Positions 55,777 to 64,000 of a stretch of DNA of 64,000 bases are shown piece by piece. The DNA is taken from positions 2,418,001 through 2,482,000 of the forward strand of contig CBDDCH010000002.1 in assembly GCA_965226215.1 (NCBI GenBank). The letters are read 5' to 3'. The notes beneath the pieces are model-generated. The model worked only from the letters and a program-made list of their open reading frames with translations. It searched no databases and was not told where the DNA came from. The number at the start of each line of letters is the position of its first letter. Position 1 is the first letter of the stretch. The position numbers were made by a program, and so were the translations under genes. The DNA comes from G963668345 sp965226215. GTDB taxonomy: Bacteria; Acidobacteriota; Terriglobia; Bryobacterales; UBA6623.

Positions 55777-55851
55777 TACGTGCTTGGTTGCACAAATTCC
55801 CGATAGGTTATAGGTGGACAATCTCTGGACCGCTCCCTCACGGTCGCGGCT
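55777..55851. repeat. Family C MITE-like element, left part only
   Basis: TACGTGCTTGGTTGCACAAA to CTCACGGTCGCGGCTC; the right half is missing and sequence unrelated to the family follows. Confidence 0.75.
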
Positions 55852-55928
55852 CCGTTTTCCGCTCTCGAAGCTTTTTGCGACTTTTCGCAGGAATCTGAGT
55901 CGGTAGGTAGTGACGCGGCTGCGCCACC

Positions 55929-57419
55929 CTAACGTCCGGTTTGGGTGTGCTCTTCGATCCAAACGCCGATCGTTTCAAGGGCGACGGGGGCGATGGTTTC
56001 GTTGATCTTGGAGTACTCCGCCGGGAGGCCGGTTTCACTCGTCTGCAGAAGATGATTTAGCCCGGGCAGCTCCACCAGTTTGAAATCCTGGTTGCCCGCG
56101 GCCTTGAGTGCCTCGCCGATGGCGGGCATGTTTTCGGCAGGCGGTACCTGGAGGTCGTGTTCACCCGTCACGACGAGCACCGGGCATTTGACTTTGCGCA
56201 GCCTCGGGGCGGGGTCGAAGGTCAGGAAATGGCGAAACCACGGCGTCAGCAGCATTTTCGACTGAGCTTTGATCGCCGCCTCGCCAGGGTAGCCGCGTGC
56301 CTGCTTCTCCTGATCTGTCAGTCCGGAGAAGCGCTCTTGCTGGATTTCCAGGAGCTTCTCCACAGCTGTGTCATTGTTCTTTTCCGCCTTTACCACGGCG
56401 AACAGCCGCTCTTGCAAAGCGCGATTCTGCTCGATCGGATCTTTCCCCATCCCCATGGCCCGCATCATGGCCGCTGACTGCAGATAAAGCAGTTCTTCCC
56501 CGACGAGTCCGGGGGCAGCCACGAGAACGATGAACGCTACATCTTGAGACGTTGCCGCGACCAGGGGCGCGACGATCGCACCTTCGCTGTGCCCCAAGAT
56601 TCCGATCCGCGCGCGGTCGATTTCTTCGCGACCCTTCAGGAACTTCAGGCCGGCTAGAGCGTCGCTTGCGAAGTCTTCCATGGTGGACTCAAAAACGCTG
56701 CCTGTCGAGCCGCCCACACCGCGATCGTCAACCCGCAGCACACCAATGCCATGGCGGGTGAGGTGGTCCGCCAGAACCAGAAATGGCCGATGACCCATCA
56801 GGGTCTCATTGCGATCCTGCGGACCTGACCCCGAGACCAGCAGAACCGCCGGAACGGGATGTTCGGACCTGGGCAGAGTCAAGGTTCCGGCGAATTTCAC
56901 GACGGCTCGGTCGTTCATAAACGAGACTTCGATTTCGTCATAGGGATAAGGCTTCTTCGGATCTTGGGGACGACCAATGTCAGGGACCTTCTCCTGGCGT
57001 TTGATCACCAAAGGCAGTACGCCGCTCCCCTGTCTCCACTCGCCGGTGATCTGGGAACCGTCCTCGCTTATCGTGCCCTCGAATTCGGCCACGGGTTCTT
57101 TTAGCTTGAGCTGAACCGAATTCCCGTCGACCCGGATCCTGCTGATCTTCAAGCCTTCGGCGCCTTGATCGATGCTATCGACCGTTCCGCTCAGACTACC
57201 GTCCTCCGATTTCGAAATCTTGAAGAGCAGCCGGAGCGTGATGGGGCCGGGATTAAGCACCCCGAGCCAAATACCTTCCAGACCTTCACCCGGCACACCG
57301 TCCGGGATAGAGACCGCAGCCTGCCGCGGGCTCGCCTCCTCTTGAGCCGAAGCCAAGCCCGTGCTCAGCCCGAGAGCATACAGCAGAAAAGCCCCAGCAA
57401 CAGCGAGAAAGTTCTTCAT
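55929..57419 (-). CDS. Exported alpha/beta hydrolase with N-terminal DUF-type beta domain
   Basis: The ATG at 57419 follows AAGGAGATAGGC and gives 496 aa with a signal peptide (FLAVAGAFLLYALGLSTGLA-SAQ). Residues about 30-150 are a beta-rich domain of the type that binds hydrophobic ligands (LFKISKSEDGSLSGTVDSID, FEGTISEDGSQITGEWRQG). The hydrolase follows, with PAVLLVSGSGPQDRNETLMG, the nucleophile elbow GHSEGAIV, Asp in LVVTGEHDLQVPP and His in GLNHLLQ. The triad is complete. It is a periplasmic or secreted esterase or peptidase of the YfhR/BAAT-like group; the substrate is unknown. Confidence 0.9.
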   Translation of the reverse strand: MKNFLAVAGAFLLYALGLSTGLASAQEEASPRQAAVSIPDGVPGEGLEGIWLGVLNPGPITLRLLFKISKSEDGSLSGTVDSIDQGAEGLKISRIRVDGNSVQLKLKEPVAEFEGTISEDGSQITGEWRQGSGVLPLVIKRQEKVPDIGRPQDPKKPYPYDEIEVSFMNDRAVVKFAGTLTLPRSEHPVPAVLLVSGSGPQDRNETLMGHRPFLVLADHLTRHGIGVLRVDDRGVGGSTGSVFESTMEDFASDALAGLKFLKGREEIDRARIGILGHSEGAIVAPLVAATSQDVAFIVLVAAPGLVGEELLYLQSAAMMRAMGMGKDPIEQNRALQERLFAVVKAEKNNDTAVEKLLEIQQERFSGLTDQEKQARGYPGEAAIKAQSKMLLTPWFRHFLTFDPAPRLRKVKCPVLVVTGEHDLQVPPAENMPAIGEALKAAGNQDFKLVELPGLNHLLQTSETGLPAEYSKINETIAPVALETIGVWIEEHTQTGR

Positions 57420-57724
57420 GCCTATCTCCTTGAGTCTCGCCTTATCACCTTGCTTCTGCCCTATAATACGCACGACTCGCCAATTCGTTTGACGGAAATC
57501 ATAGCGAAGTAAGGCGTGAAAGCCGAAAGAGGTTCCAAACCTTCTGGCATGTCGAACGGCAGACCGAGGCTCTCGCCCTTCTAGTGGATGTCCTGGGACG
57601 AGTTCACCATACAGATTCGGCGATGTCGGGCTTGACAGCCCGACACGGCAGGCTGAAAGCGTGCGCCACGTCGCCAGGACGATCAGAAAGTCTTGTCTGG
57701 GACAGCTTTCTAGCTAGGGAGCAG
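57420..57724. other. Intergenic stretch with a family F-like repeat
   Basis: TATTAT at 57461-57466 (minus strand) could be the -10 box of the hydrolase gene, though I find no convincing -35. The stretch 57619-57670 holds GATGTCGGGCTTGACAGCCC and GGCTGAAAGCGTGCGCCACG, a family F relative. Confidence 0.4.
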
Positions 57725-58057
57725 ATGATGGCAGCGCACTGTCCTGAATGCAATCAACAGCTCGATAGACAGACCTTGCGCCAAGGGTTCAGATGGTCCG
57801 CGCTTCAACAAGTGCAAATCAATTGTCCAAGCTGCAAGACAACGCTCGAGATTACACCGCGTAGCGTATCGTTGATCGCAGTAGCGTGCTGTCTGTTGGC
57901 GGTCATCACGATCCCTGGGATGTCGTATTTACATCAAAGTGGTTTGCCTCTGTTCGTGGTGGCCGTGATACCACCACTTCTGATTATTCTTTGCATGCCA
58001 ATCCTTTACGTGTTGCTGAGTCGATTCCACGTCAAACAGGAGCTCTCCATTCGCTAG
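57725..58057 (+). CDS. Small zinc-ribbon membrane protein
   Basis: Start at ATG 57725 or 57728 (109-110 aa), with an AGGGAG-like box upstream. CPECNQQLD and CPSCKTTLEI (two CxxC knuckles, 27 residues apart) form a zinc ribbon. Two transmembrane helices follow (VSLIAVACCLLAVITIPGM and LFVVAVIPPLLIILCMPIL), ending FHVKQELSIR. An inner-membrane protein with a cytosolic metal-binding head; function unknown. The TAG stop (58055-58057) comes from the left end of a family C element. Confidence 0.65.
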   Translation: MMAAHCPECNQQLDRQTLRQGFRWSALQQVQINCPSCKTTLEITPRSVSLIAVACCLLAVITIPGMSYLHQSGLPLFVVAVIPPLLIILCMPILYVLLSRFHVKQELSIR

Positions 58058-58232
58058 GGTCTTGGTTGCATAAATTCACGATAGATCATAGGCCGACAAT
58101 CGCTGGACCGCTCCCTCACGGTCGCGGCTCGGAAGACTCTGCGAACAAACCACTTCCGGGCCAGACGGACGATCGCATGGTCCTTCGGGAAAGGACTTTT
58201 CAAACAGCGCGCACTTTTGCAACCAAGCACTA
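58055..58232. repeat. Family C MITE-like element, near-complete copy
   Basis: The interior and right terminus (GCACTTTTGCAACCAAGCACTA) match the family. The left end reads TAGGGTCTTGGTTGCATAAA. CTAGGGTCT occurs at both borders (58054 and 58230), a possible longer target duplication. Confidence 0.85.
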
Positions 58233-58264
58233 GGGTCTCGTTCGGACACGCCCCTTCCACGCGT

Positions 58265-59545
58265 TCACTCGAACTGATTCGCCTCGCGCCAGGCATCGAA
58301 GCCGCCCGAGAAGAGAACGCTCAAGCAGCTCTTGACCGAATCACATCCCCCCGGGGGCGCCTTGAGCCGCGGAGTGTCGCCCCGTTTGTCGTACATCCCA
58401 AAGCCCCAGGCTTCCCCAGCGTCGCGAGGCGAATCGTAAACCTGCCACAAGACGACGTAAGGGCAACCCCACTCGAGCACTGTCTTCAGCGCGTAATACA
58501 ACCGCGGCAACAGGGGACCGGTCGGGAGGTGTTCGAAACGGTCCCGGGCGTAGCCCAGCTCCCCAATCATGACGAAGTCCTTCCCAAATCGCCGGCGGCC
58601 AAGCGGCGAAAGCGACCTCTCGGCCTGCGATCGGATTCGTTCCAGGTCGCGGCGCAACCGGGTGACCGTCTCCTGGGGCTCCGTATCGCTCTCCCGCGTT
58701 TCAAAGGGCGAGTTAGCCGACTCGTAGGCGGAGTAGGAAAGCAGATCGAAGACGACGTTGGGGACGACATGCTCAAGGGCAGACCAACCTTGCTCGGAAG
58801 ATCCCTGTGTCGGGGCAGCCTTTTGAAATCGGGCGCCCCGCTTAACTAGGCGCAGGTTGACGAGGTTGATCTCCAAGGCGTGAAAGATGCGCAGGCGAGC
58901 CTCCGGATAGCTCTTTCGAACCTCGTCTACCGCTTGAAATCTAGTATTTGTCCATTGCGTCAAGGTGTCGATCGCTCTCTGCGGCGATCCGGTATAGTTC
59001 ATGATCTCGAGCAACTTTTCATCGGCCTCCGAGTTGGCCAAGATAACGGTCTTAGGCTTATCGCCGAATTGCCGGTAAAGAAACTCGCACAGCTGTTTCG
59101 TCTGGCCGTGTTCAAGTTCTGTTTCGGCCTTGCTCCACGGGCGCAACAGGTTGATGTCATCGGGTCCGGCCCCGTAGTCCCGAAGCGGATAAACGGTCAA
59201 CACGACGGTTTCGATGGCATCATCTTCCAATACGGATCGGTAACGGGGCAGCGCCAGGATCTTGGCCGGCGTCAAAGGCCCGTCAACGCGATCGCGACTA
59301 AATAGCCTCGAAGAAAAAGGCAGCCGCATGTAATCGAACCGCGCGCCCAAATAAAGCCGGAACACTCGAGAACCGGTTTCCACACTGCGCCGGCGCGCCC
59401 TGGTCAGCAAGTCCTCGCTTGCCGCGAAGTTAGGAGATCCAACCCATTGATAGAAACCGATTCGCTGCTCGAGTTGAGGCTGAGCCGAAACCCCGCTTGC
59501 GATGAACAACACTACGCCGAAACCTCGCCTCAGGGTCCTCGTCAC
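58265..59545 (-). CDS. Exported putative glycoside-hydrolase-like TIM-barrel protein
   Basis: This 426-aa protein has a signal peptide (RGFGVVLFIASGVSA-QPQ). I recognise no named family, but the organisation suggests a (beta/alpha)8 hydrolase: RIGFYQWVGSPNF at the start, then KTVILANSEADEKL (Glu173 at the end of a strand) and DFVMIGELGYARDRF (Glu329, reminiscent of the GE-G nucleophile of clan A). TVLEWGCPYVVLWQVYD near the end also fits a barrel strand. It is the third gene of an operon with a membrane protein and a methyltransferase-like protein (4-base overlaps), suggesting a role in cell-surface sugar handling. Substrate unknown. Confidence 0.6.
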   Translation of the reverse strand: MTRTLRRGFGVVLFIASGVSAQPQLEQRIGFYQWVGSPNFAASEDLLTRARRRSVETGSRVFRLYLGARFDYMRLPFSSRLFSRDRVDGPLTPAKILALPRYRSVLEDDAIETVVLTVYPLRDYGAGPDDINLLRPWSKAETELEHGQTKQLCEFLYRQFGDKPKTVILANSEADEKLLEIMNYTGSPQRAIDTLTQWTNTRFQAVDEVRKSYPEARLRIFHALEINLVNLRLVKRGARFQKAAPTQGSSEQGWSALEHVVPNVVFDLLSYSAYESANSPFETRESDTEPQETVTRLRRDLERIRSQAERSLSPLGRRRFGKDFVMIGELGYARDRFEHLPTGPLLPRLYYALKTVLEWGCPYVVLWQVYDSPRDAGEAWGFGMYDKRGDTPRLKAPPGGCDSVKSCLSVLFSGGFDAWREANQFE

Positions 59546-61110
59546 GGCGTGACCTCGATCATGTGGGGATAGCTAAGGCGACCCTCCACATCGACTCGGA
59601 CCGGCAGCAATCCCGGTTCTAAGTTGGGGGGTAGCTTCACGTTGATCTGGTTAGGTCCCACGTAGAGCACTTCGCCCGCTATTTCACCGAATAATACAGA
59701 TGTCCGCCGGGGCACGAAGTTTCGACCGTAGACGGTCAGGACGGCGTTCGGACCAAAAGGAGGTGGCGTGTGTTCGACCCCGTCGACGATCGCATCTCGG
59801 AAGATAGCGGGGAACTCGCCGGCGACCAGGGGTTGATCCGGCAGGGCCGGCGGAAAAACACGCTGCCACCAGCTTGGGCGGTACTCGATTCGCAGGGTAA
59901 CCGGCCCAGTTCGATCGGGGTCGATCACCATGTACCCGAGCGGGTCGCGTTGAATCGGTAGATCGGTCCACTGGTCCGGCCCATCGAGCACAGCCGCTCG
60001 CCATTCCGGTCGGGCGGTTACGCGCAGGAGGATCATATCCGACGGCCCCAGATCGGCTCGGATCTCCCCTCGACCGGCCGCCGTCCAGTGAAGGCCGACA
60101 GCTTCGGGACGGCCGGCCCAATCCAGGTAGGCTTCCAGCCCCTGACGATCGAACAATCCGCGGATGGGACGAAGCGTTTTCCGCGACGACCGGGAGACCA
60201 CCACCGCCTGAGCCGCGTTGGGGCTTGGCACGTAATAGACACACCACCCTTTCTCGTCATACAGGCATTCGAAGTAGGCGTGAAATCTCTGCCAGTCCGC
60301 GGTGACAACGTACTGCACGCCCACGGCCTTCAGCCAAAGCAGAAATTCGGTGCGGCGCTCGCCCCAGCGAACGAATTCAGCAGCCTGTGCCAAAACGGGG
60401 TTCCCCATAACGTCGATCGAAACCGGCCCGAAAACCAGCGCACCCTCTGAGTGTTGGTTGATCCACTCGAGTGCGCCTTGCGGCATGGGCGCCGGCTGTA
60501 GCGAGTAGCGGGGTAGCAGCAAGAACGTCCAAGCCGCGCACGAGAGAAACACAGCGAAGCAGGCCCAGCGCACCCGCGGCGATCGGAACGGCGGCCAAAG
60601 TGTGGCGAGACCCACCACCGCCAGTTCCGCCACGGCAAGCGCATCGAGCGGACGAGGGCGGCCGGGGAAGGTCGCAAGCAACAATATCGCGATACTCGCA
60701 ACGAAGAGTAGGGCCGCCGCCCGAGGCTTGCGCCGGCCAACCTCCAGCGCCAGAAGCAAAAACGGAACCAACGACCAGAACAGGACCCGGGCGCCGTCGG
60801 GTTGATCGAAAACGGTGTACAGCCGCGAGGGCGCAAGAGCGTAGAGCAATGCTGCTGTCGCCGCGGTTGCGACCGTTCCACGCAGTCGCCTCGCCAGCAG
60901 ATAGATTCCCGCGCAACCCACCGTGTAGGCAAAGCCAACCACCGCGAGGTATGCCCACTCCGTGGGACTGCCTGTGATCCCCACGACGCAGGCCAGGAGC
61001 AACGGAAGCAGCGGCGATGCGACCGAGAACGGTGGCACGGCACCCAGCTTCAACACTTGCTCCGCGGCTTGCATCGAGACCTGGGCAGTGCTGTCGGCGC
61101 CGTAGATCAT
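59542..61110 (-). CDS. Polytopic membrane protein with C-terminal IPT/TIG-like domain
   Basis: This 522-aa protein has about seven transmembrane helices in residues 20-205 (for example LLPLLLACVVGITG, RVLFWSLVPFLLLALEVG, VRWACFAVFLSCAAWTFLLL). A large extracytoplasmic part follows and resembles the soluble regions of YfhO/6-pyruvoyl-tetrahydropterin-synthase-related membrane proteins (LKAVGVQYVVTADWQRF). The last 90 residues (NAVLTVYGRNFVPRRTSVLF, then QINVKLPPNLEPG) look like an IPT/TIG sandwich common in Acidobacteria. The start (ATG overlapping the upstream TGA) falls unusually close to the first helix, so earlier helices may be lost. Function unknown; perhaps glycosyl transfer. Confidence 0.65.
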   Translation of the reverse strand: MIYGADSTAQVSMQAAEQVLKLGAVPPFSVASPLLPLLLACVVGITGSPTEWAYLAVVGFAYTVGCAGIYLLARRLRGTVATAATAALLYALAPSRLYTVFDQPDGARVLFWSLVPFLLLALEVGRRKPRAAALLFVASIAILLLATFPGRPRPLDALAVAELAVVGLATLWPPFRSPRVRWACFAVFLSCAAWTFLLLPRYSLQPAPMPQGALEWINQHSEGALVFGPVSIDVMGNPVLAQAAEFVRWGERRTEFLLWLKAVGVQYVVTADWQRFHAYFECLYDEKGWCVYYVPSPNAAQAVVVSRSSRKTLRPIRGLFDRQGLEAYLDWAGRPEAVGLHWTAAGRGEIRADLGPSDMILLRVTARPEWRAAVLDGPDQWTDLPIQRDPLGYMVIDPDRTGPVTLRIEYRPSWWQRVFPPALPDQPLVAGEFPAIFRDAIVDGVEHTPPPFGPNAVLTVYGRNFVPRRTSVLFGEIAGEVLYVGPNQINVKLPPNLEPGLLPVRVDVEGRLSYPHMIEVTP

Positions 61111-61847
61111 TGCGCCACATGAATCTCGACCGACGGAAACGTCCGCCGTCCCAGCCGAATGGTCAGCTTGTGCGCGCCCGTCCCGACATGGTCAGGAAGG
61201 GTCAGATTGAACTCATAGAGCCGCGTCAGCGGATCGACAGCATAGGGTTCCACTTGTTCCACCGGGTGACCGTCGATATCGGCGGCGAATGCGCTGTTGA
61301 CCTCCGCCTCCGAATCAGCATCCACCTCTTCGAGCCTGACCCGGATCTTTCGGCTCTCGATAGCGACGCTCGAAAGCAGGTTAGCACCATCGCTCACGCG
61401 GACCAGCCGGGGCACGAGAGGCCCTGGTGGAGCGACCCGCATCAAGGCGGTATTCGAGGCGGGCCTGCCCAAGACGCGAAGACGTACAGGAACCATACCG
61501 GTTCGAACGTCGGCGTGATCAACTCGAGCCAGATTCTCTTTGGCTAAGGCGATCATTTCACCGGAAACGTCCACGCCGGAGATATGGCCGAATACCTCGC
61601 TTAGTGGAAGCATCAGACGACCGGGCCCGCAGCCGATCTCCAGCGCCGAAAGCTGTTTGAAATCCGTGCCAGGAGGGAAACGCCGGAATTCTTCCCTCAG
61701 GATTCTTAGAACGTCGGCGGCCGAGTCAAAGAACTCCTCTCGGCTCTGTCGCAGGCGCCCAAACGCAGCGTAGTAGCAAGCGTCTTTCCGGGCTCGCCGA
61801 TCCCAGTCCGAGCGCATTTGCTCACTGACCGTACTTGGGAAAGTCAT
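61107..61847 (-). CDS. SAM-methyltransferase N-terminal half joined to a beta domain (probable internal deletion)
   Basis: The first 120 residues are a class I methyltransferase start: RRARKDACYYAAFG, then motif I ALEIGCGPGRLMLPL and motif II ISGVDVSGEMIALAKENLA. Right after ARVDHADV, where the rest of the Rossmann domain (motifs IV-VI) should continue, the protein instead reads RTGMVPVRLRVLG and a beta-sandwich-like tail (MRVAPPGPLVPRLVRVSDG, then RKIRVRLEEVD and HKLTIRLGRRTF). About 100 residues appear to be missing without breaking the frame. Catalysis is unlikely. First gene of a three-gene operon; overlaps the next by four bases. Confidence 0.65.
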   Translation of the reverse strand: MTFPSTVSEQMRSDWDRRARKDACYYAAFGRLRQSREEFFDSAADVLRILREEFRRFPPGTDFKQLSALEIGCGPGRLMLPLSEVFGHISGVDVSGEMIALAKENLARVDHADVRTGMVPVRLRVLGRPASNTALMRVAPPGPLVPRLVRVSDGANLLSSVAIESRKIRVRLEEVDADSEAEVNSAFAADIDGHPVEQVEPYAVDPLTRLYEFNLTLPDHVGTGAHKLTIRLGRRTFPSVEIHVAQ

Positions 61848-61974
61848 CGAACAACAAGGTTAGCGGAAGGCGCGAAAAAAATCGACGCCTGGAACTCAAT
61901 CATGTAGGGCAGCCGTGCTGCGCTACTAATCTTCAATGACTTAGCGGATCCCTTGACAGACCAACTCCCTAGGC

Positions 61975-62080
61975 TTTCTCATGAGGGTTTGGACGACCGG
62001 CGTTGAACGAACGTTATTTTTGTAGGGGCGGACCACCGCGTCCGCCCAAACGTTGTCGTGAGAAATACGGACTAGCTTAG
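61975..62080. repeat. Partial family A repeat with GTAG-REP
   Basis: TTTCTCATGAGGGTTTGGAC opens it, GTAGGGGCGGACCACCGCGT with CCGCCC (62022-62047) is the hairpin, and GTGAGAAATACGGACTAG closes it. It is the short, one-hairpin version of 1274-1468. Confidence 0.7.
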
Positions 62081-62147
62081 TAGTCCATTTCATAAGTTCG
62101 GTTACGCATGTTTAGATTTAGAAGCCAGGTGGACGATCGGGGACTTC

Positions 62148-62218
62148 GGGCACGGCATGCCGTGCCCCTACATTTCCAGGCGCCCAATAGATCTGTAGGG
62201 GCACAGCATGCTGTGCCC
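62148..62218. repeat. Pair of inverted GTAG-REP hairpins (BIME-like)
   Basis: GGGCACGGCATGCCGTGCCC with a CTAC foot (62148-62171) faces GTAG with GGGCACAGCATGCTGTGCCC (62195-62218). Two REPs in opposite orientation a few dozen bases apart is the classical BIME arrangement. Confidence 0.75.
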
Positions 62219-62244
62219 GCCTGCCCTCGCCCGAAACGTGGTGT

Positions 62245-63277
62245 AATGTGGTATCCACTTGACTCAGGTGACCCCAAGATGTAGTATGCGCCTTCGTGGA
62301 GGATTATCCACGCGACCTGCTCGAGTTCGAGGTACGCTTCGCCAGCGAAGAGGCCTGTCGCGACTATCTGTCCGCGTTGCGCTGGCCGGAGGGTTTCCGC
62401 TGTCCGGGATGCGGGCATGAGCGGGCTTGGCCGGTGCGTAAAGTGTGGTTCGAATGCGCTCGCTGCGGGCGGCAGACGTCGGTGACCTCGGGCACGATCT
62501 TCCAAGACACACGTAAGCCGCTGCGGCTGTGGTTCCGGGCGATCTGGCACGTCACTTCGCAAAAGAACGGGGTCAGCGCGCTGGGTCTGCAGCGCGTTCT
62601 CGGGTTGGGCAGCTATCAAACCGCGTGGACCTGGATGCACAAGCTGCGGCGAGCGATGGTGCGTCCGGGGCGGGAGCGATTGGCGGGCGTAGTCGAGGTC
62701 GATGAGACCTATTGGGGCGCTGAGGAAGAGGGTGTGAGCGGCCGGCAGACCGAGCGTAAAGCCTTGATTGCAGTAGCCGCGGAAGAGAGAGGCCGCGGGC
62801 TAGGACGGATCCGCATGCAGCGCGTGCGGAACGCATCGGCGGCCAGTTTGATGCCCTTCGTGGAGGAGTCGGTCGAGCCGGGAAGCGTGGTGCACACCGA
62901 CGGCTGGCTGGGCTACGAGCCGCTGGAGAAGAAGGGCTACCACCATCGCATCGTCTTTCTGTCGGGCCGCCGCAAGCAGGCCTCGGAATTATTGCCGAGG
63001 GTGCACCAAGCGATCTCGTTGCTCAAGCGCTGGCTGCTGGGCACGCACCAAGGCGCGGTTAGCCACGAGCATCTGGACTACTACCTCGACGAGTTTGTGT
63101 TCCGCTTCAACCGGCGCAACTCACGCAGCCGGGGAAAACTCTTCTACCGCCTTGTGCAGCAGGCAGTCGCCGTGGACCCAACGCCGTATCGATCGATCGT
63201 CGCCGACTGGGACGCTGAGGCCCCGTGAGCCCAACCACAAGATGTTGGGGTTGCCTGAGTCAAGTGGATACCCCATA
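62245..63277 (+). mobile_element. IS1595-family (ISXO2-like) insertion sequence, copy 2
   Basis: 1,033 bp with an exact 8-bp target duplication CGTGGTGT at 62237-62244 and 63278-63285. The left terminus has one change relative to copy 1 (AATGTGG for AATGGGG). Different duplications at the two copies show independent insertions, so they do not bound a composite transposon. Confidence 0.95.
62296..63228 (+). CDS. IS1595-family (ISXO2-like) transposase, copy 2
   Basis: 310 aa with the same zinc ribbon and DDE core as copy 1. Differences I can see are Glu for Gly near residue 19 (FASEEACRD) and His for Gln (GYHHRIV). The frame is intact. It lies between the methyltransferase operon and pgsA and interrupts no recognisable gene. 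Confidence 0.95.
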   Translation: MEDYPRDLLEFEVRFASEEACRDYLSALRWPEGFRCPGCGHERAWPVRKVWFECARCGRQTSVTSGTIFQDTRKPLRLWFRAIWHVTSQKNGVSALGLQRVLGLGSYQTAWTWMHKLRRAMVRPGRERLAGVVEVDETYWGAEEEGVSGRQTERKALIAVAAEERGRGLGRIRMQRVRNASAASLMPFVEESVEPGSVVHTDGWLGYEPLEKKGYHHRIVFLSGRRKQASELLPRVHQAISLLKRWLLGTHQGAVSHEHLDYYLDEFVFRFNRRNSRSRGKLFYRLVQQAVAVDPTPYRSIVADWDAEAP

Positions 63278-63481
63278 CGTGGTGTATTTATGAAATGGAG
63301 TACTTAGGTATTCTTTCACCACATTCCGATGGCCAAAAGTTGGCAGACAATACGAGCCGGACGTCGGCTAAACAGGCAGGAGCCGACAAGGGAAGATAGC
63401 TATCACGGATCGCGCCCGAATATAGTAGGCTAGTCCTATACTTGCGGAATTAGCGAATCCCTCGAGTCCCGCGTCCGCGCT

Positions 63482-64000
63482 ATGAACCTGCCGAACGCCC
63501 TCACCGTACTGCGGATCTTCTTCGTGCCGCTGCTGTTGGCGGTGATGCTACGCCGCAATATCGAGATCGACACGGGCTGGGTGATCATCTCCAAGGAATG
63601 GCTGGCCCTCGTCATTTTTTTGATGGCTGCGGCCACCGATCTGTTGGACGGCTACTTGGCGCGGCGCCGGCGGCAGATCACCACCTTCGGGAAGCTGCTC
63701 GACCCTCTGGCCGACAAGCTGCTGATTTCGGCGGCCTTTATCTCTCTAGTGGAACTGGGGCGAGTCCCGGCCTGGATGGTGGTGATTATCGTGAGCCGAG
63801 AGTTCGCGGTCACCGGGCTGCGAAGCATCGCCATCTCGCAAGGCTACGCGATCAGCGCCAGCGATCTGGGAAAGACGAAAATGGTCACGCAGGTCATTGC
63901 TGTTTCGCTGTTGCTGGTCGCACCGTATTCGGCCCTCGTGGGCGAAATGGCTTACGTAGCACTGTGGTTCGTTGTGGTCTTTGCCGTCATATCAGCCGTC
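63482..64000 (+). CDS. pgsA: CDP-diacylglycerol-glycerol-3-phosphate 3-phosphatidyltransferase (5' part, runs off the window)
   Basis: From the ATG at 63482 the frame is open to the window's end (173 residues). It begins MNLPNALTVLRIFFVPLLLA and has the CDP-alcohol phosphatidyltransferase motif D-x2-DG-x2-AR-x8-G-x3-D-x3-D in TDLLDGYLARRRRQITTFGK followed by LLDPLADKL. SREFAVTGLRSIAISQGY is typical of PgsA. It makes phosphatidylglycerol phosphate at the inner membrane from CDP-diacylglycerol and glycerol-3-phosphate. The C-terminal 15-30 residues lie beyond the window. The upstream 200 bp holds the right flank of IS1595 copy 2. Confidence 0.93.
   Translation, partial: MNLPNALTVLRIFFVPLLLAVMLRRNIEIDTGWVIISKEWLALVIFLMAAATDLLDGYLARRRRQITTFGKLLDPLADKLLISAAFISLVELGRVPAWMVVIIVSREFAVTGLRSIAISQGYAISASDLGKTKMVTQVIAVSLLLVAPYSALVGEMAYVALWFVVVFAVISAV

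Noticed and set aside
58217..58849. A 210-aa plus-strand ORF
   Set aside because: It lies antisense to the GH-like gene, has no protein-family features and starts inside a family C repeat.

Overview
The window reads as a chromosomal segment of a high-GC Gram-negative bacterium, most likely an Acidobacteriota (Bryobacterales/Solibacter-like). This is inferred from gene content: a TonB-dependent receptor, exported S9 and M28 peptidases, a UPF0182 protein, exported TPR proteins, an IPT/TIG-like C-terminal domain and very many interspersed repeats. No rRNA or single-copy marker is present to settle it. The standard code is used (genes end in TAA, TAG and TGA).

Layout. 1-5.1 kb: two small unknown genes, then an NTT-type nucleotide-transporter gene split by an IS1595 (ISXO2-like) element, then the C-terminal remnant of a second transporter of the same family. 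5.1-14.4 kb: CPA2 and CPA1 cation/proton antiporters (convergent), an S9 peptidase divergent from a TonB-dependent receptor, and an L-lactate permease. 14.7-18.2 kb: two TIM-barrel sugar isomerase/epimerase-like proteins around tRNA-Glu(CTC), and a VapBC-type module. 18.6-26.8 kb: pyrR-pyrB-pyrC, UPF0182, an exported TPR protein and queC. 27.2-29.9 kb: an IS3 element carrying a nested IS630. 29.8-36.3 kb: a mobile-looking unknown gene, a compact penicillin-binding protein, an ECF sigma/anti-sigma pair, a second VapBC-type module and a C-rich microsatellite. 37-44.2 kb: a polyprenyl-phosphate-sugar pathway (GT2 synthase plus three tandem GT87 membrane transferases, two with an in-frame TGA) and an outer-membrane barrel gene truncated by a second IS630 copy. 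44.4-61.9 kb: a decayed sigma-factor pair, AIM24-like protein, M28 peptidase, peroxiredoxin, exported PCMT, amino-acid permease, aconitase, alpha/beta hydrolase and a three-gene operon (methyltransferase/membrane protein/GH-like). 62.2-64 kb: a second IS1595 copy and the start of pgsA.

Two themes stand out. First, active gene decay. Three IS insertions can be undone to the base, each restoring a sensible reading frame. At least seven further genes or remnants carry stops, frameshifts or truncations. Second, dense non-autonomous repeats. They include a 177-bp MITE-like element with TA-ended inverted repeats (three full and two partial copies), a CTAG-ended family with short (42 bp) and long (about 190-200 bp) forms, GTAG-footed REP hairpins, and two further families of about 100 bp. 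Several of these supply the stop codon of the adjacent gene. The combination of IS expansion, pseudogenes and a nucleotide transporter would fit a lineage under relaxed selection, for example host-associated; that is inference only.
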